Shown piece after piece: positions 44,404 through 53,005 of a stretch of 64,000 nt of DNA. Positions within the stretch are counted from its first letter, which is position 1. Every line of letters starts with the position of its first letter. The stretch comes from Magnetococcales bacterium WMHbin3 (GTDB taxonomy: Bacteria; Pseudomonadota; Magnetococcia; Magnetococcales; Magnetaquicoccaceae), in NCBI GenBank assembly GCA_002753185.1, contig PDZX01000001.1:1-64000 (forward strand), written 5' to 3'. The notes beneath the pieces were generated by a model. That model searched no databases and was not told the DNA's origin. It was given only the letters and a program-made list of their open reading frames with translations. A program made the translations under genes and the position numbers.

Positions 44404-46463
44404 CACCCCCTGGGGGTAATGAACGGGGAGATATCCACCTGATCGATCTGAAACGGCTCCAGAAACTGCTCGGCGTATTTTTGATACACTCCGGCCGTCA
44501 GAAAGATATCGAAAAGATCCGGATCGATATGACCGTCTTTTTTCATGAAGCTCATGATTTTGATCGCCTGGCTCAGGGTCTTGGGTTCCTTGTAGGGGCG
44601 ATCCGTGGCGGTCAGGGCCTCGAAGACATCGGCGATTGCCATGATGCGCGCGGGAATCGACATCTCCTCCCGTTGCAGCTTGCGCGGATAGCCGGTGCCC
44701 AGCATGGTCTCGTGGTGCGCGCCGGCGTACTCCGGCACCTGCGACAGGTTGTCGGGAAAGGGGAGTTTTTTCAGCATGGCCAGGGTCTGCACCGCATGCT
44801 CGTTGATTTTGTAGCGCTCCTCGTTGGTGAGCGTGCCGCGTTCGATACAGAGATTGTAGACCTCGCCCATATTGTACAGGTGCTCCGGCGCGGGCATGCG
44901 AATCCCCAAGGTTTCATCCCGTTCGCGGGTTTCCCGCTCCCTGGGGATGATGTGTTCCGTCTTGTCGGCCAGCAACGGCTCCGGGGCCGGAGTCACGCTC
45001 TTGCCATCTCCCTTGCGTTTGATTTCCGCATGGGAGAGGCCCAGCCGGTCATCGAAGTGACGTGTCCAGGTCCTTTGCGCCAGTTGTTGGATTCGCTCCT
45101 TGTCCGCAGGACGCATGAACTCCCCGCCGACGTTGCATTTGGCGATGAAGGCATACTCCTCCTGCAAGGCGGCCTGGCGTTCCCGCATTTCCCGTTGGAG
45201 TTCCCCGGCCGCCTCCGCGTTCTTCAGCGTCGCCTTCAGGCAGGCGATCTCCGCGTCGCGATGCAGCACCTCGAAGCGCATGCGTACCTCGTGGATGCGG
45301 TTGTGGATCCCTTCCAGCTTGGTGGCCTTGTCCACCACGTATTCCGGCGTGGTCACCTTGCCGCAGTCGTGCAGCCAGGAGGCGATCCGCATCTCCTGAT
45401 GCTCGTCCTCGTTCATGGTAAATTCGGCATAGCCCGGATGATCCGTCTCGCAAACCGCCTCGGCCAGCAGACGGGCCAGCTCCGGCACCCGTTCGCAATG
45501 GCCGCCGGTGTACGGCGACTTGGCGTCGATGGCGGCGGCGATCAGCCGGATGAAGGAGTCGAAGAGGTCCTTCTGGGCCTGCAACAGAATCTGGTTGTCC
45601 AACGTCATGGCGGCTTGCGCCGCCAGGGCCTCCACGAAGGTGACCACCTCCGGATCGAAGGGAATGACCTGGCCGGTGGCCGGATCGGTGGCATTGATCA
45701 GCTGCATGACGCCGATCACCCGCCCCTGGCGTGGCTTCAAGGGCACGGTGAGAAACGATTGCGAACGATAGCTGGTCCCCTTGTCGAATTGACGGACCCC
45801 GGCAAAGTCGAAGTGGGTCGAATCGTAGGCATCATCCACCACCACCGCCGCGCTGGTCAACGCGACATGGGCGGCAATATTCTGGTGATTGGGGCTGCCA
45901 TCCGGTTTCCACATGGGAACCGCAGGCATGAAAATCGGTTTCCTGCCCGCCCCGCCCATGGCAATACCCAGCGAGTCGGTGCGCACGATGGTGAATTTCA
46001 GAAAATCGTCCCTGGTGCGCAGATAGAGGGTGCCGGCATCGGCATGGGTCAGGGCCTTGCCGCCCAGCAATATATTTTCCAAAAGGGTATCGATATCCCG
46101 CTCCGCCGCCAGGGAGATCCCCAGATCGACCAGTTTTTCCAGTTTTTCCTGGCTGCGTACCAGATCGCGGGTGCGCACCTTGACCGTTTCTTCCAGGATT
46201 TCGGCGTGTTTGGACAACTGCGCGTGCGCGGTGGTCAGTTCTTCCTGCTGCTGCCGGATGCGGACGTTGGCCTGCTTGACCTTCTCTTCGCTGCGGTCGC
46301 TCATCCGCATCAGCTTTTGCGTACCCTTGAAGAGCTTTTCGTATCCCTGCAGCAGGTTGTCCATCCCCGCGCGCAGTTCCTCCGCTGTCGCGTCCCCCCG
46401 CGCCAGGAGTGTGGCGGCCGCATCCAAGGCGGCATTTTCGTCCTGAAAAATATCGAAACTCAT
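44403..46463 (-). CDS. GAF-HD-GYP c-di-GMP phosphodiesterase, last gene of the Sia-like module
   Basis: About 686 residues from the ATG with GGAGAGGGG upstream. A coiled-coil N-terminus (about 30-115) precedes a GAF domain (about 120-310). The HD-GYP domain follows: first half with HDCGK (WLHDCGKVTTPEYV, about 365) and second half with HHETMLGTGYPRKL (about 590) and MAIADVFEALTATDRPYK. About 150 residues lie between the two halves. HD-GYP proteins hydrolyse c-di-GMP, and the metal-ligand motifs are intact. It occupies the place of the diguanylate cyclase SiaD in the Pseudomonas operon. There is no membrane segment, so control by SiaC binding is plausible. Confidence 0.88.
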   Translation of the reverse strand: MSFDIFQDENAALDAAATLLARGDATAEELRAGMDNLLQGYEKLFKGTQKLMRMSDRSEEKVKQANVRIRQQQEELTTAHAQLSKHAEILEETVKVRTRDLVRSQEKLEKLVDLGISLAAERDIDTLLENILLGGKALTHADAGTLYLRTRDDFLKFTIVRTDSLGIAMGGAGRKPIFMPAVPMWKPDGSPNHQNIAAHVALTSAAVVVDDAYDSTHFDFAGVRQFDKGTSYRSQSFLTVPLKPRQGRVIGVMQLINATDPATGQVIPFDPEVVTFVEALAAQAAMTLDNQILLQAQKDLFDSFIRLIAAAIDAKSPYTGGHCERVPELARLLAEAVCETDHPGYAEFTMNEDEHQEMRIASWLHDCGKVTTPEYVVDKATKLEGIHNRIHEVRMRFEVLHRDAEIACLKATLKNAEAAGELQREMRERQAALQEEYAFIAKCNVGGEFMRPADKERIQQLAQRTWTRHFDDRLGLSHAEIKRKGDGKSVTPAPEPLLADKTEHIIPRERETRERDETLGIRMPAPEHLYNMGEVYNLCIERGTLTNEERYKINEHAVQTLAMLKKLPFPDNLSQVPEYAGAHHETMLGTGYPRKLQREEMSIPARIMAIADVFEALTATDRPYKEPKTLSQAIKIMSFMKKDGHIDPDLFDIFLTAGVYQKYAEQFLEPFQIDQVDISPFITPRG

Positions 46464-46492
46464 TCCCCTCTCCTGTCGTGCGAGCGGATCGT

Positions 46493-46876
46493 CTAGCGCA
46501 GGGCGCACATGTTGAAGGTGGCGGCCTGCAACTCCTCGCCGAACTCCTCGCCCAACTCCTGCATGTTGTCGTCATCCTCGGCGAAGCGCCAGTTGACGGT
46601 CACCGCCACTCCCTGGCCGGCGGTTTTTTCCAGGAGATCGAACAGCTTCATCACCACCTTGGCACTGGTGCTGTTGAAATAAATCATCTCGAAATCGAAC
46701 TCCACGTAGCCGGCCTGCATCCCTCGCAGGTGGGACTCCAGGGCGGAAAGCGGCGGACCGAAAAAGGTTGGGACATCTTCGGGGTAGGATTCGCCGCGCA
46801 TGGAAAAGCGGTTGTCGGCGAAGTTGAAGTCGATGGCCGGAGTGCGCTCGGTTGCGTCGATTTTGATGTTCTCCAT
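46493..46876 (-). CDS. siaC: SiaC-family regulatory phosphoprotein (DUF1987)
   Basis: The protein has 127 residues, a normal SiaC size. Family text: MENIKIDATERTPAIDFNFA, RGESYPEDVPTFFGPPLSAL, FDFEMIYFNSTSAKVVMKLF and the C-terminal VAVTVNWRFAEDDDNMQELG. The Ser/Thr cluster at 69-71 (YFNSTSAK) lies where SiaC is phosphorylated. In Pseudomonas, unphosphorylated SiaC binds and activates SiaD, SiaB phosphorylates it and SiaA reverses this. It lies between siaB and the HD-GYP gene, 13 and about 30 bases away. Confidence 0.9.
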   Translation of the reverse strand: MENIKIDATERTPAIDFNFADNRFSMRGESYPEDVPTFFGPPLSALESHLRGMQAGYVEFDFEMIYFNSTSAKVVMKLFDLLEKTAGQGVAVTVNWRFAEDDDNMQELGEEFGEELQAATFNMCALR

Positions 46877-46889
46877 GGCTTTGGCTCCT

Positions 46890-47435
46890 TCAATTGGGGC
46901 GGATGACCGCTTTCAGGGCAAAATAACTGTAATTGCTATCGATCGGAATGAAATCGAACTCGATGGGTTGCGAGGATCGGCGGGCGATATCCACGAAGCC
47001 GACGCCGGCTCCCTTGCTCCCTTCGGGGACCTCGCCCTTGAGGATCTGCCGGTACATGGCCTTCAGTTCTTCCCGGTCCATGGCGCGGATGGAGGCCAAC
47101 TTTTCGCGCAGGCGGTTGGCCTGGCCGATTTCCACGCGGTTGCCGCAGGTGACGAAAAAACCCTCGCCATCGCGTCCCACGGTCAGGGTGCCTTGACCCA
47201 GGGCCTGGGTATCCCGATCTTCCGCGTAACGAATGACGTTTTGTATTTGTTCGACCAGTATTGAGAATACGTTTTGCACGGTGCCGGGATGATCGGTTTC
47301 CACGGCGATCTTCTGTTTGACGAGTTGTCCGAGGCCGGGCAGGAGCGCCTCGTTCATCGGCCCGCTGTAGCAGAACAGCACGTTTTCTTCCTCCAGCAAC
47401 TTGCGAATCCGGTAATGCTCTTGAGCCAGGGACAT
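46890..47435 (-). CDS. siaB: SiaB-family protein kinase
   Basis: About 181 residues from the ATG with GAGAGG upstream. FCYSGPMNEALLPGLGQLVK, the ATPase-type N-box QNVIRYAED and the GEGFFVTCGNRVEIGQANRL strand pair match SiaB proteins (DUF6272, GHKL-like kinases). SiaB phosphorylates SiaC and so switches its downstream enzyme off. The conserved Asn in IQNVIRY is retained, so the kinase is probably active. Adjacent to siaC, as in the known operon. Confidence 0.88.
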   Translation of the reverse strand: MSLAQEHYRIRKLLEEENVLFCYSGPMNEALLPGLGQLVKQKIAVETDHPGTVQNVFSILVEQIQNVIRYAEDRDTQALGQGTLTVGRDGEGFFVTCGNRVEIGQANRLREKLASIRAMDREELKAMYRQILKGEVPEGSKGAGVGFVDIARRSSQPIEFDFIPIDSNYSYFALKAVIRPN

Positions 47436-47455
47436 GGAAGCAACCTCTCGTGATG

Positions 47456-47872
47456 TCAGTGGGACGCGCCGCTGAGTTTTGGTTTCAAAAAAGTTCCCAA
47501 CTCCAGGTCGGTTTCGAGAATGTGGTGGGTCAGCCAGTTGCGCAGGAATTCCAGCACCTCCAGGGTGATTTCGGCCTGGTTGGCGTGAAAGGCCTTCTGG
47601 AGGGACGCGGCCTGTTCGATCAGTCCGGCGTGTTCGTTTTTGTGGGCCATGAATCCCTTGAATCGATAGGTCTGCATGAGTCTTTCCTCGTGGCGGAAAT
47701 GCCATGAGGTATAACTGATCAATTCGTCGAGGATTTTGCCGATGCGTATGCGTTCGGAGCCATCCCGGCTGGCCACGATCAGGGCATTGAGCATTTCCAC
47801 CAGTTTTTTGTGGTCGTTATCGATTTCCGCCAGGCCAACGCTCAGGGCGTCGGTCCACTGCAAGGTTTCCAT
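47456..47872 (-). CDS. Bacteriohaemerythrin within the Sia-like module
   Basis: The protein has 138 residues, a single-domain haemerythrin. The ligand set is complete: DNDHKKL (about 18-24), WHFRHEE (about 57-63), HKNEH (about 77-81) and HHILETD (about 115-121), which would hold a di-iron O2-binding site. It is inserted between the phosphatase gene and siaB, a position not occupied in the Pseudomonas operon. It could carry or report O2 to the module. It is related to the haemerythrin domain fused to the chemoreceptor at 4489-7332. Confidence 0.92.
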   Translation of the reverse strand: METLQWTDALSVGLAEIDNDHKKLVEMLNALIVASRDGSERIRIGKILDELISYTSWHFRHEERLMQTYRFKGFMAHKNEHAGLIEQAASLQKAFHANQAEITLEVLEFLRNWLTHHILETDLELGTFLKPKLSGASH

Positions 47873-47890
47873 GATTTGTTTTCCTTTCCA

Positions 47891-50800
47891 TCAATTGATA
47901 ATACCCTTGAACCCCACCACAGAAACGTCGTCCCGTCTGTGTTCGTTGTTTTGATAGGCGAGCAGGGCCTGTTTTATGTGTTCCCCGTGTTCGGCGATGG
48001 GGGTTTGCCGCAGCGAGTCCAGCAGTTTCACGAAGCGTTGCTTGCCGAAGGCGCGCCGCGACTCGCCGCCCAGTTGATCGATGAGACCATCAGACGTCAT
48101 ATAGTAGCACCACTCCTGGCGCAACGCCACCTCCTGGGCGGTGAACCGGATATCCCTGGGAAAATCCCGATAGCCGATGCCGAGTTTGTCGCCCTTGATC
48201 TCCTGGCACGCTTCCTCCGAGACCACGAACAGGGAGAAACGTGCCCCGGAGTAGGTCAGGTTGGTCAGTTCGGGGTCCAGATAGCAAACCCCCAATTCCA
48301 GGCCGTCGTTGGAGGCCCCTTCTTCCCGGTCCTGTCCCAGGGCGAGTTGAATCAGTTGATGCATGCGTTGCAGCAGGGTGGCGGTATCGCCCGGCGGGGT
48401 TTCCAGCAATGCCTGATCCAGGGCGCCGTTGGCGATCAGGGTGATGAAGGCCCCCGGAACCCCATGGCCGGTGCAATCCCCCAGCGCCAGCAGCGTGCCG
48501 GTGATCCAGGGGCGGTACCAGTACATATCCCCACCCACCACGTCGCGGGGTTCCCACAGCACGAAATGTTCGGGCAGTACCTCGGTCAACATCTGGGGGG
48601 GGACAAGGATGGAACGCTGGATGCGACTGGCGTAATGGATGCTCGATGAGATGAGTTTCAAGGCTTCTTGCAGCCGCTCTTCGGCCTGTTTGCGCCGGGT
48701 GATGTCCTCCTTGTTGGCCAGGTAATGCCTGACCTTGCCATCGGGATCCCGAATTGGCGAAATCGTGGTCGCCTCCCAGTAGAGTTGGCCGCTCTTGGTG
48801 CGGTTGAGGAGTTCTCCTTCCCAGGTCTCGCCGGTAAGCAGGGTTTGCCACAGGGATTGGTAGAAACCGGCCTCCAACGATCCGGATCGCAGGATGCGAG
48901 GATTTTTGCCCATGACCTCTTCGGCACTATAACCGCTCACCCTGGTGAAGGCGGGATTGACGTATTCGATGCGAGCCTTGGGATCCGTGATGACGATGGA
49001 AACCGGGCTTTGCTCCACGGCGCTGCTCAGGATGCGGATTTTCTGTTCGATGAGCAGCCTCTCGGTGATGTCCCGGAACACCACCACCGAACCGATCAAC
49101 TGTTGTTCCTTCCAGATCGGATGGCTGGAAAATTCCACCGAAAACAGGCCCGCATCCTTGCGCCAGAAGCGTTCGTCCGCCCTGTGTACCTGTCTTTCCT
49201 GGACGAATTCTTTCCGCAGTGGACATTTCTCCTTGAGGCAGCCGCTTTTGTCGTGATCGTGGTGATTGATCAGAATGCAAACTTCCTGGCCGATCAGTTC
49301 CTCCGGCTGGCGGTTCAGCATGGCGGCCCCCGCCGGATTGAAAAAATTGATGCGCCCTTCCACATCCAGCCCGAAGATCCCTTCCCCTACCGATTCCAGA
49401 AGCAGGCGGCTGCGCTCCTCGGCGGCCTCCAGGGCCGTTTCCGCCTGTTTGCGTTCCCGGATCTCGCGACCCAGCCGACGGTTCCAGACCATGATCGCCA
49501 CGACGATCAGCACCACCGCCAGGCCAATGGGGACGATCCACAGCAGCAGGTGTTTCATTTCGATGCCGATTTGCACCTGGACCGCCATCCAGGCATTGAG
49601 AATGGCGGTTCGGTCCCGGTTGGCGATCCGCTTGATGCCTTTTTGCAGGATCGACCGCAACTCCGGCCAATCCTGGCGCACCGCCATGGCCAATGCGACC
49701 TGGTGCGGGGTGGGGGCCGCCAGACGCAGCTTGTCCAGGGAGAGGCGCTGCATCTCGTAGGTCGCGCTGGCCAGATTGTCCACCACGGCATCGATTTTGC
49801 GTTGATCCAATGCCTGCAGCGCATCTCCCAGCGTCGCCATGACCAATGGTTGCGTCCTGGCATGGCGGCGCACCAGATCTCCCTCCAGCGTGTCTTCCTC
49901 GATGACCGCCACTTTGCTTTCCGTCAAGTCCTCCAACCCGCCGACGAACGCCCCATCCCGATGGGTGACGATCATCACCGGAAAGGTCAGGTAAGGTTCG
50001 GTGAGCAGCAGCGATGCCAGCGGCTTCTCACCGGTCATGACTGCAGGCAGCAGGTCGATTTTGCCACTCGCAAGGGCCGCGCTGGCCTCCGTCCCGGAGC
50101 CGAAGGGAACCGCCGTGAGGGCCAGGCCGGACTGACTGGCGAGCAGGTTGGCGAAGTCGGCGCTCATGCCGGTGAACTTGCCGTTCTGGAAGAATTCGAA
50201 CGGCGGATTGGCCGTGACCACCCCGACGCGGATCCTGGGATGCTGTTTCACCCAGGCCTCTTCCTCGTTGGTCAGTTGCAGCGCATCCGCCGGTTTCCCG
50301 GAGGTGGCCGGGATGGCGTTGGGCCATTTCTCTTCGAGTCGTTTCATCTCCTGGGGGGTGATCTCCCCCATTGCCTTTTGCAGAAGATCCCGCAAGCGGA
50401 CCATGGATTTGGGCAAGGCGATCCCGGTCGTGCTGCCCGGATAGGGAGGGGTGAACACCACGTCGCCGGCACCCACCGACCCGGCGGGCGGGTCGAGCAC
50501 GAGATCCGCATCCTCCTGGCCCGACGCATGACGGATCGGAATCGCCAGCTTGGACGCCAAAAGGTCCAGGTAGTCGATGGCGAAGCCGCGCGGCTGGGTC
50601 CCATCCCGAAAATGAAACGGGGGCCGATCCGATGTGAAGCCGACCCGGAAGGGAGCGGGATTGTCCTCCAGCCATTGCCGGTCATCCGTTGACAGGCGGG
50701 TGGCCAGGTCGGCGGCGCGTTCGTTCTGAAAGAAGCGGGTCAGGACCGCTTCCGCTTCCCCGTTGGCGGTCAAGGCTTGCAGTTCCCGCTCCAGCGCCTC

Positions 50801-51502
50801 GGTGAGCACGGCGTTGGGGGAGCTTTTCGAAAAGCCGTAGTTCATGGCGATGGACATCACCATGCGGTACTGGGCGAAGGCGTAGTCCGTGACGCCCAGG
50901 CCCGCCAGGGCACTCTCCATGGCGCGGCGGTCCAGGACGATCACCGTGTCCACCGCCCCGGTGACGAATTGATCGAGCAGCCCGTAGTCGTCCCCGGCAT
51001 GGGGGCGTTTCGCCAGTTCCTGGTCCTTGTCGAAGCGGGGGAAATAGGCGGTACCCTTTTTGGTGCCGATGGTTCTGGTCTTGAGGTCGTCGTAATTGCG
51101 GATGGCCTGTTCCTGTCCCTTGCGGACCAGAAAGAGAATCTCCTGCTGTTCGTAGCCGACAGGGGAGGAAAAGCGGATCCACTGTTCCCTTTCCGGGGTC
51201 TGGATGGTGCGCGGCACGATATCCACATTGCCGCTTTTCAGATCCTCGATGCTCTTGGAGAAGGGCTGGTCCCGCCACGCCACCCGTATGGCCAGGCGCT
51301 GGGCGGCCAGGTCCAGCAGTTCCTTGAGCGAGCCACCCAGGAACTCCCCCTGGACGATCATGTGGGGGGGACGATGGCGGATGTGGGCGGTCAGCATCTT
51401 TTCCTCCGCCAGACCCGCGCCGGTGAGCATCATCAGCCAGGTCAACACCGTCAGGAGTGGCAGGCACAGGTGGAGAGAGGGGATTTTTTTGATAAATGTC
51501 AT
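47891..51502 (-). CDS. SiaA-like sensor phosphatase: SBP-type sensors, two PAS domains, PP2C/SpoIIE output
   Basis: The protein has 1203 residues. After a signal segment (about 10-32) come periplasmic solute-binding (SBP_bac_3) domains at about 37-265, a shortened one at about 275-400 and another at about 415-645. One membrane helix (about 660-682, LLLWIVPIGLAVVLIVVAIM) leads to two PAS domains (about 705-955; IVITDPKARIEYVNPAFTRV). The C-terminal PP2C phosphatase (about 985-1200) has DVVGGDMYW, GDCTGHGVPGAF, MTSDGLID and HRRDDVSVVG, with the metal-binding Asp residues kept. It should dephosphorylate SiaC on sensing an amino acid-like ligand. Known SiaA has a different, smaller sensor. Confidence 0.88.
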   Translation of the reverse strand: MTFIKKIPSLHLCLPLLTVLTWLMMLTGAGLAEEKMLTAHIRHRPPHMIVQGEFLGGSLKELLDLAAQRLAIRVAWRDQPFSKSIEDLKSGNVDIVPRTIQTPEREQWIRFSSPVGYEQQEILFLVRKGQEQAIRNYDDLKTRTIGTKKGTAYFPRFDKDQELAKRPHAGDDYGLLDQFVTGAVDTVIVLDRRAMESALAGLGVTDYAFAQYRMVMSIAMNYGFSKSSPNAVLTEALERELQALTANGEAEAVLTRFFQNERAADLATRLSTDDRQWLEDNPAPFRVGFTSDRPPFHFRDGTQPRGFAIDYLDLLASKLAIPIRHASGQEDADLVLDPPAGSVGAGDVVFTPPYPGSTTGIALPKSMVRLRDLLQKAMGEITPQEMKRLEEKWPNAIPATSGKPADALQLTNEEEAWVKQHPRIRVGVVTANPPFEFFQNGKFTGMSADFANLLASQSGLALTAVPFGSGTEASAALASGKIDLLPAVMTGEKPLASLLLTEPYLTFPVMIVTHRDGAFVGGLEDLTESKVAVIEEDTLEGDLVRRHARTQPLVMATLGDALQALDQRKIDAVVDNLASATYEMQRLSLDKLRLAAPTPHQVALAMAVRQDWPELRSILQKGIKRIANRDRTAILNAWMAVQVQIGIEMKHLLLWIVPIGLAVVLIVVAIMVWNRRLGREIRERKQAETALEAAEERSRLLLESVGEGIFGLDVEGRINFFNPAGAAMLNRQPEELIGQEVCILINHHDHDKSGCLKEKCPLRKEFVQERQVHRADERFWRKDAGLFSVEFSSHPIWKEQQLIGSVVVFRDITERLLIEQKIRILSSAVEQSPVSIVITDPKARIEYVNPAFTRVSGYSAEEVMGKNPRILRSGSLEAGFYQSLWQTLLTGETWEGELLNRTKSGQLYWEATTISPIRDPDGKVRHYLANKEDITRRKQAEERLQEALKLISSSIHYASRIQRSILVPPQMLTEVLPEHFVLWEPRDVVGGDMYWYRPWITGTLLALGDCTGHGVPGAFITLIANGALDQALLETPPGDTATLLQRMHQLIQLALGQDREEGASNDGLELGVCYLDPELTNLTYSGARFSLFVVSEEACQEIKGDKLGIGYRDFPRDIRFTAQEVALRQEWCYYMTSDGLIDQLGGESRRAFGKQRFVKLLDSLRQTPIAEHGEHIKQALLAYQNNEHRRDDVSVVGFKGIIN

Positions 51503-51540
51503 ATTGATGATGGTAAAGACTTGCTGGGGTGAACTGTTAT

Positions 51541-51575
51541 TTGGCAGTATAATGCCAAGGCGAGGCAGCGACCAA
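51541..51575 (-). promoter_or_regulatory. Promoter with palindrome upstream of the Sia-like module
   Basis: On the minus strand a TATACT -10 (51551-51546) lies 18 bases from TTGGTC (51575-51570). The -10 sits inside a palindrome TTGGCA-N6-TGCCAA (51541-51558), which would block polymerase if a protein bound it. It lies about 40 bases before the phosphatase gene start. Confidence 0.4.
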
Positions 51576-51581
51576 GCAAAA

Positions 51582-51977
51582 TCAGTGGGCCACGGCGTCG
51601 AATTCCCGTGTCGTCCCTTCCGGCTCCCCCTCCACCCGGATCAGGATGCCGCACGGGACACAAGCGGTGGTGCCGCCCGCGTCCCGGATCCAGCCGGTGC
51701 GGGTGCCGATCATGCGTGGCGAATCGTATTCCAACAGGCGGATACGCCCACCCTCGACCTGAATCCTCACCGGCCCCAGTCGGCCGGTCACTTCCGTGGT
51801 GAGATCCCGATCCATGGCCACGGTGAGGATGGGTTGGTTGTCCCGATAGACCGTGGCGCGATTGCCCGGCATCCGCATCATGGCCACCATGAGGGCGGCG
51901 ATGGCCAGGGCGGAGATCAGAATCACCCAGCGATCCGTCGTGTTGGTGGCGCGAAGGGCGAGCCGCCAGAGCTTCAT
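51582..51977 (-). CDS. NusG domain II-containing membrane protein
   Basis: The protein has 131 residues. One membrane helix (WVILISALAIAALMVAMMR, about 17-35) is followed by a NusG_II-type beta domain (about 45-125): VYRDNQPILTVAMDRDLTTE, then VEGGRIRLLEYDSPRMIGTR and CVPCGILIRVEGE. The Cys pair in ACVPCGILI is typical. The function is unknown. These genes are often found with apbE and Gx-transporter genes. The ATG overlaps the apbE stop (ATGA). The Sia-like module follows after 79 bases. Confidence 0.8.
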   Translation of the reverse strand: MKLWRLALRATNTTDRWVILISALAIAALMVAMMRMPGNRATVYRDNQPILTVAMDRDLTTEVTGRLGPVRIQVEGGRIRLLEYDSPRMIGTRTGWIRDAGGTTACVPCGILIRVEGEPEGTTREFDAVAH

Positions 51978-53005
51978 GGTCCCTTCACCCAGCGGCCGAT
52001 GAAGCCAGTGGTCTGGAAATGGCTGCCATCCTCGCGGATCAGCAGTGCCTCGCAGCCGGGAAAGTGGCGCAGCATCGCAAGCCCCGCCTGTTCTCCCAGC
52101 ACGAACAGGGCGGTGCTCAGTCCATCGGCGGTCATGGAGTCCGGGGCCTGAACCGATACCGATATCAGCCCGGCGCGGGCCGACTGGCCGGTTTTGGGGT
52201 CCAGGATGTGGTGGTGGCGGATCCCGTCGGCCATGAAGAACCGCTCGTAGTCCCCGGAGGTGGAGAGGGCCACCTCGCCGGCGAGATCCAGAATCGCCGC
52301 CACTCCTTGCGGATCCCGCGGATCCCTCAGACCCACATGCCAGGGCTTGCCCCCCTTGCTGCCCAGGATGCGCATGTCGCCGCCGGCATTGATCAGGGCG
52401 TCTTGCACCCCCTCCCGGCGCAGCATCTCCACGGCCCTTTCCACGGCGTATCCTTTGGCGATGCCGCCCAGGTCCAGGCCGACGCCCGCGTTGTCCAGGC
52501 GGATTTTTTTCTCCGATTCCCCGGAGCGTTCGATCCCAGCGTCGTTTTGCCGCGCCCGTTGCGCCAGCCATCCGGCGATCCGATCCGCCGGCGGGGGGCG
52601 GGTGGGCGGGGGTTCCAGGGAAAAGCCCCACAGATCCGACAAGGACCCCAGGCCGATGTCGAACGCCCCGGAGGCAAGACGCCCCATGGCCAGCCCCCTG
52701 TCCACCACCAGGGCCAGTTCCGCAGAGATCGGCTGCCATTGGCCGCGTTGGCCGCGATTGATGCGGGCGAGTTCGCTTTCCGGACGCATGCGGCTCATCC
52801 GCTCCTCGACGCGGGTCATCTCGTCGAAGGCCAGCGCCACGGCCCGCATGGAGAGCGCTTCCGGCATCCCCCAGGTGGAGATCTCCACCAAAGTACCCAT
52901 CAGCAGCCGGGTGGTCACGCTTGGCCGCAGCGGACGTTCCTGCCACCACCACCCCGCCACGAGCAACAGCGCCAACGTCAGCACCAGACCGATCCGGCCT
53001 CTCAT
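51974..53005 (-). CDS. apbE: FAD:protein FMN transferase ApbE
   Basis: The protein has 343 residues with an N-terminal export/anchor helix (about 5-20). ApbE motifs: MGTLVEISTW, a first conserved FDIGLGSLSDLWGF, LDLGGIAKGYAVERAVE (about 175), NAGGDMRILGSKG and a late TADGLSTALFVLGEQ with the metal-binding Asp. It attaches FMN covalently to Thr of periplasmic flavoproteins such as Rnf/Nqr subunits. The target is not encoded nearby. It overlaps rsmE by ATGA on one side and the NusG_II gene on the other. Confidence 0.92.
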   Translation of the reverse strand: MRGRIGLVLTLALLLVAGWWWQERPLRPSVTTRLLMGTLVEISTWGMPEALSMRAVALAFDEMTRVEERMSRMRPESELARINRGQRGQWQPISAELALVVDRGLAMGRLASGAFDIGLGSLSDLWGFSLEPPPTRPPPADRIAGWLAQRARQNDAGIERSGESEKKIRLDNAGVGLDLGGIAKGYAVERAVEMLRREGVQDALINAGGDMRILGSKGGKPWHVGLRDPRDPQGVAAILDLAGEVALSTSGDYERFFMADGIRHHHILDPKTGQSARAGLISVSVQAPDSMTADGLSTALFVLGEQAGLAMLRHFPGCEALLIREDGSHFQTTGFIGRWVKGP

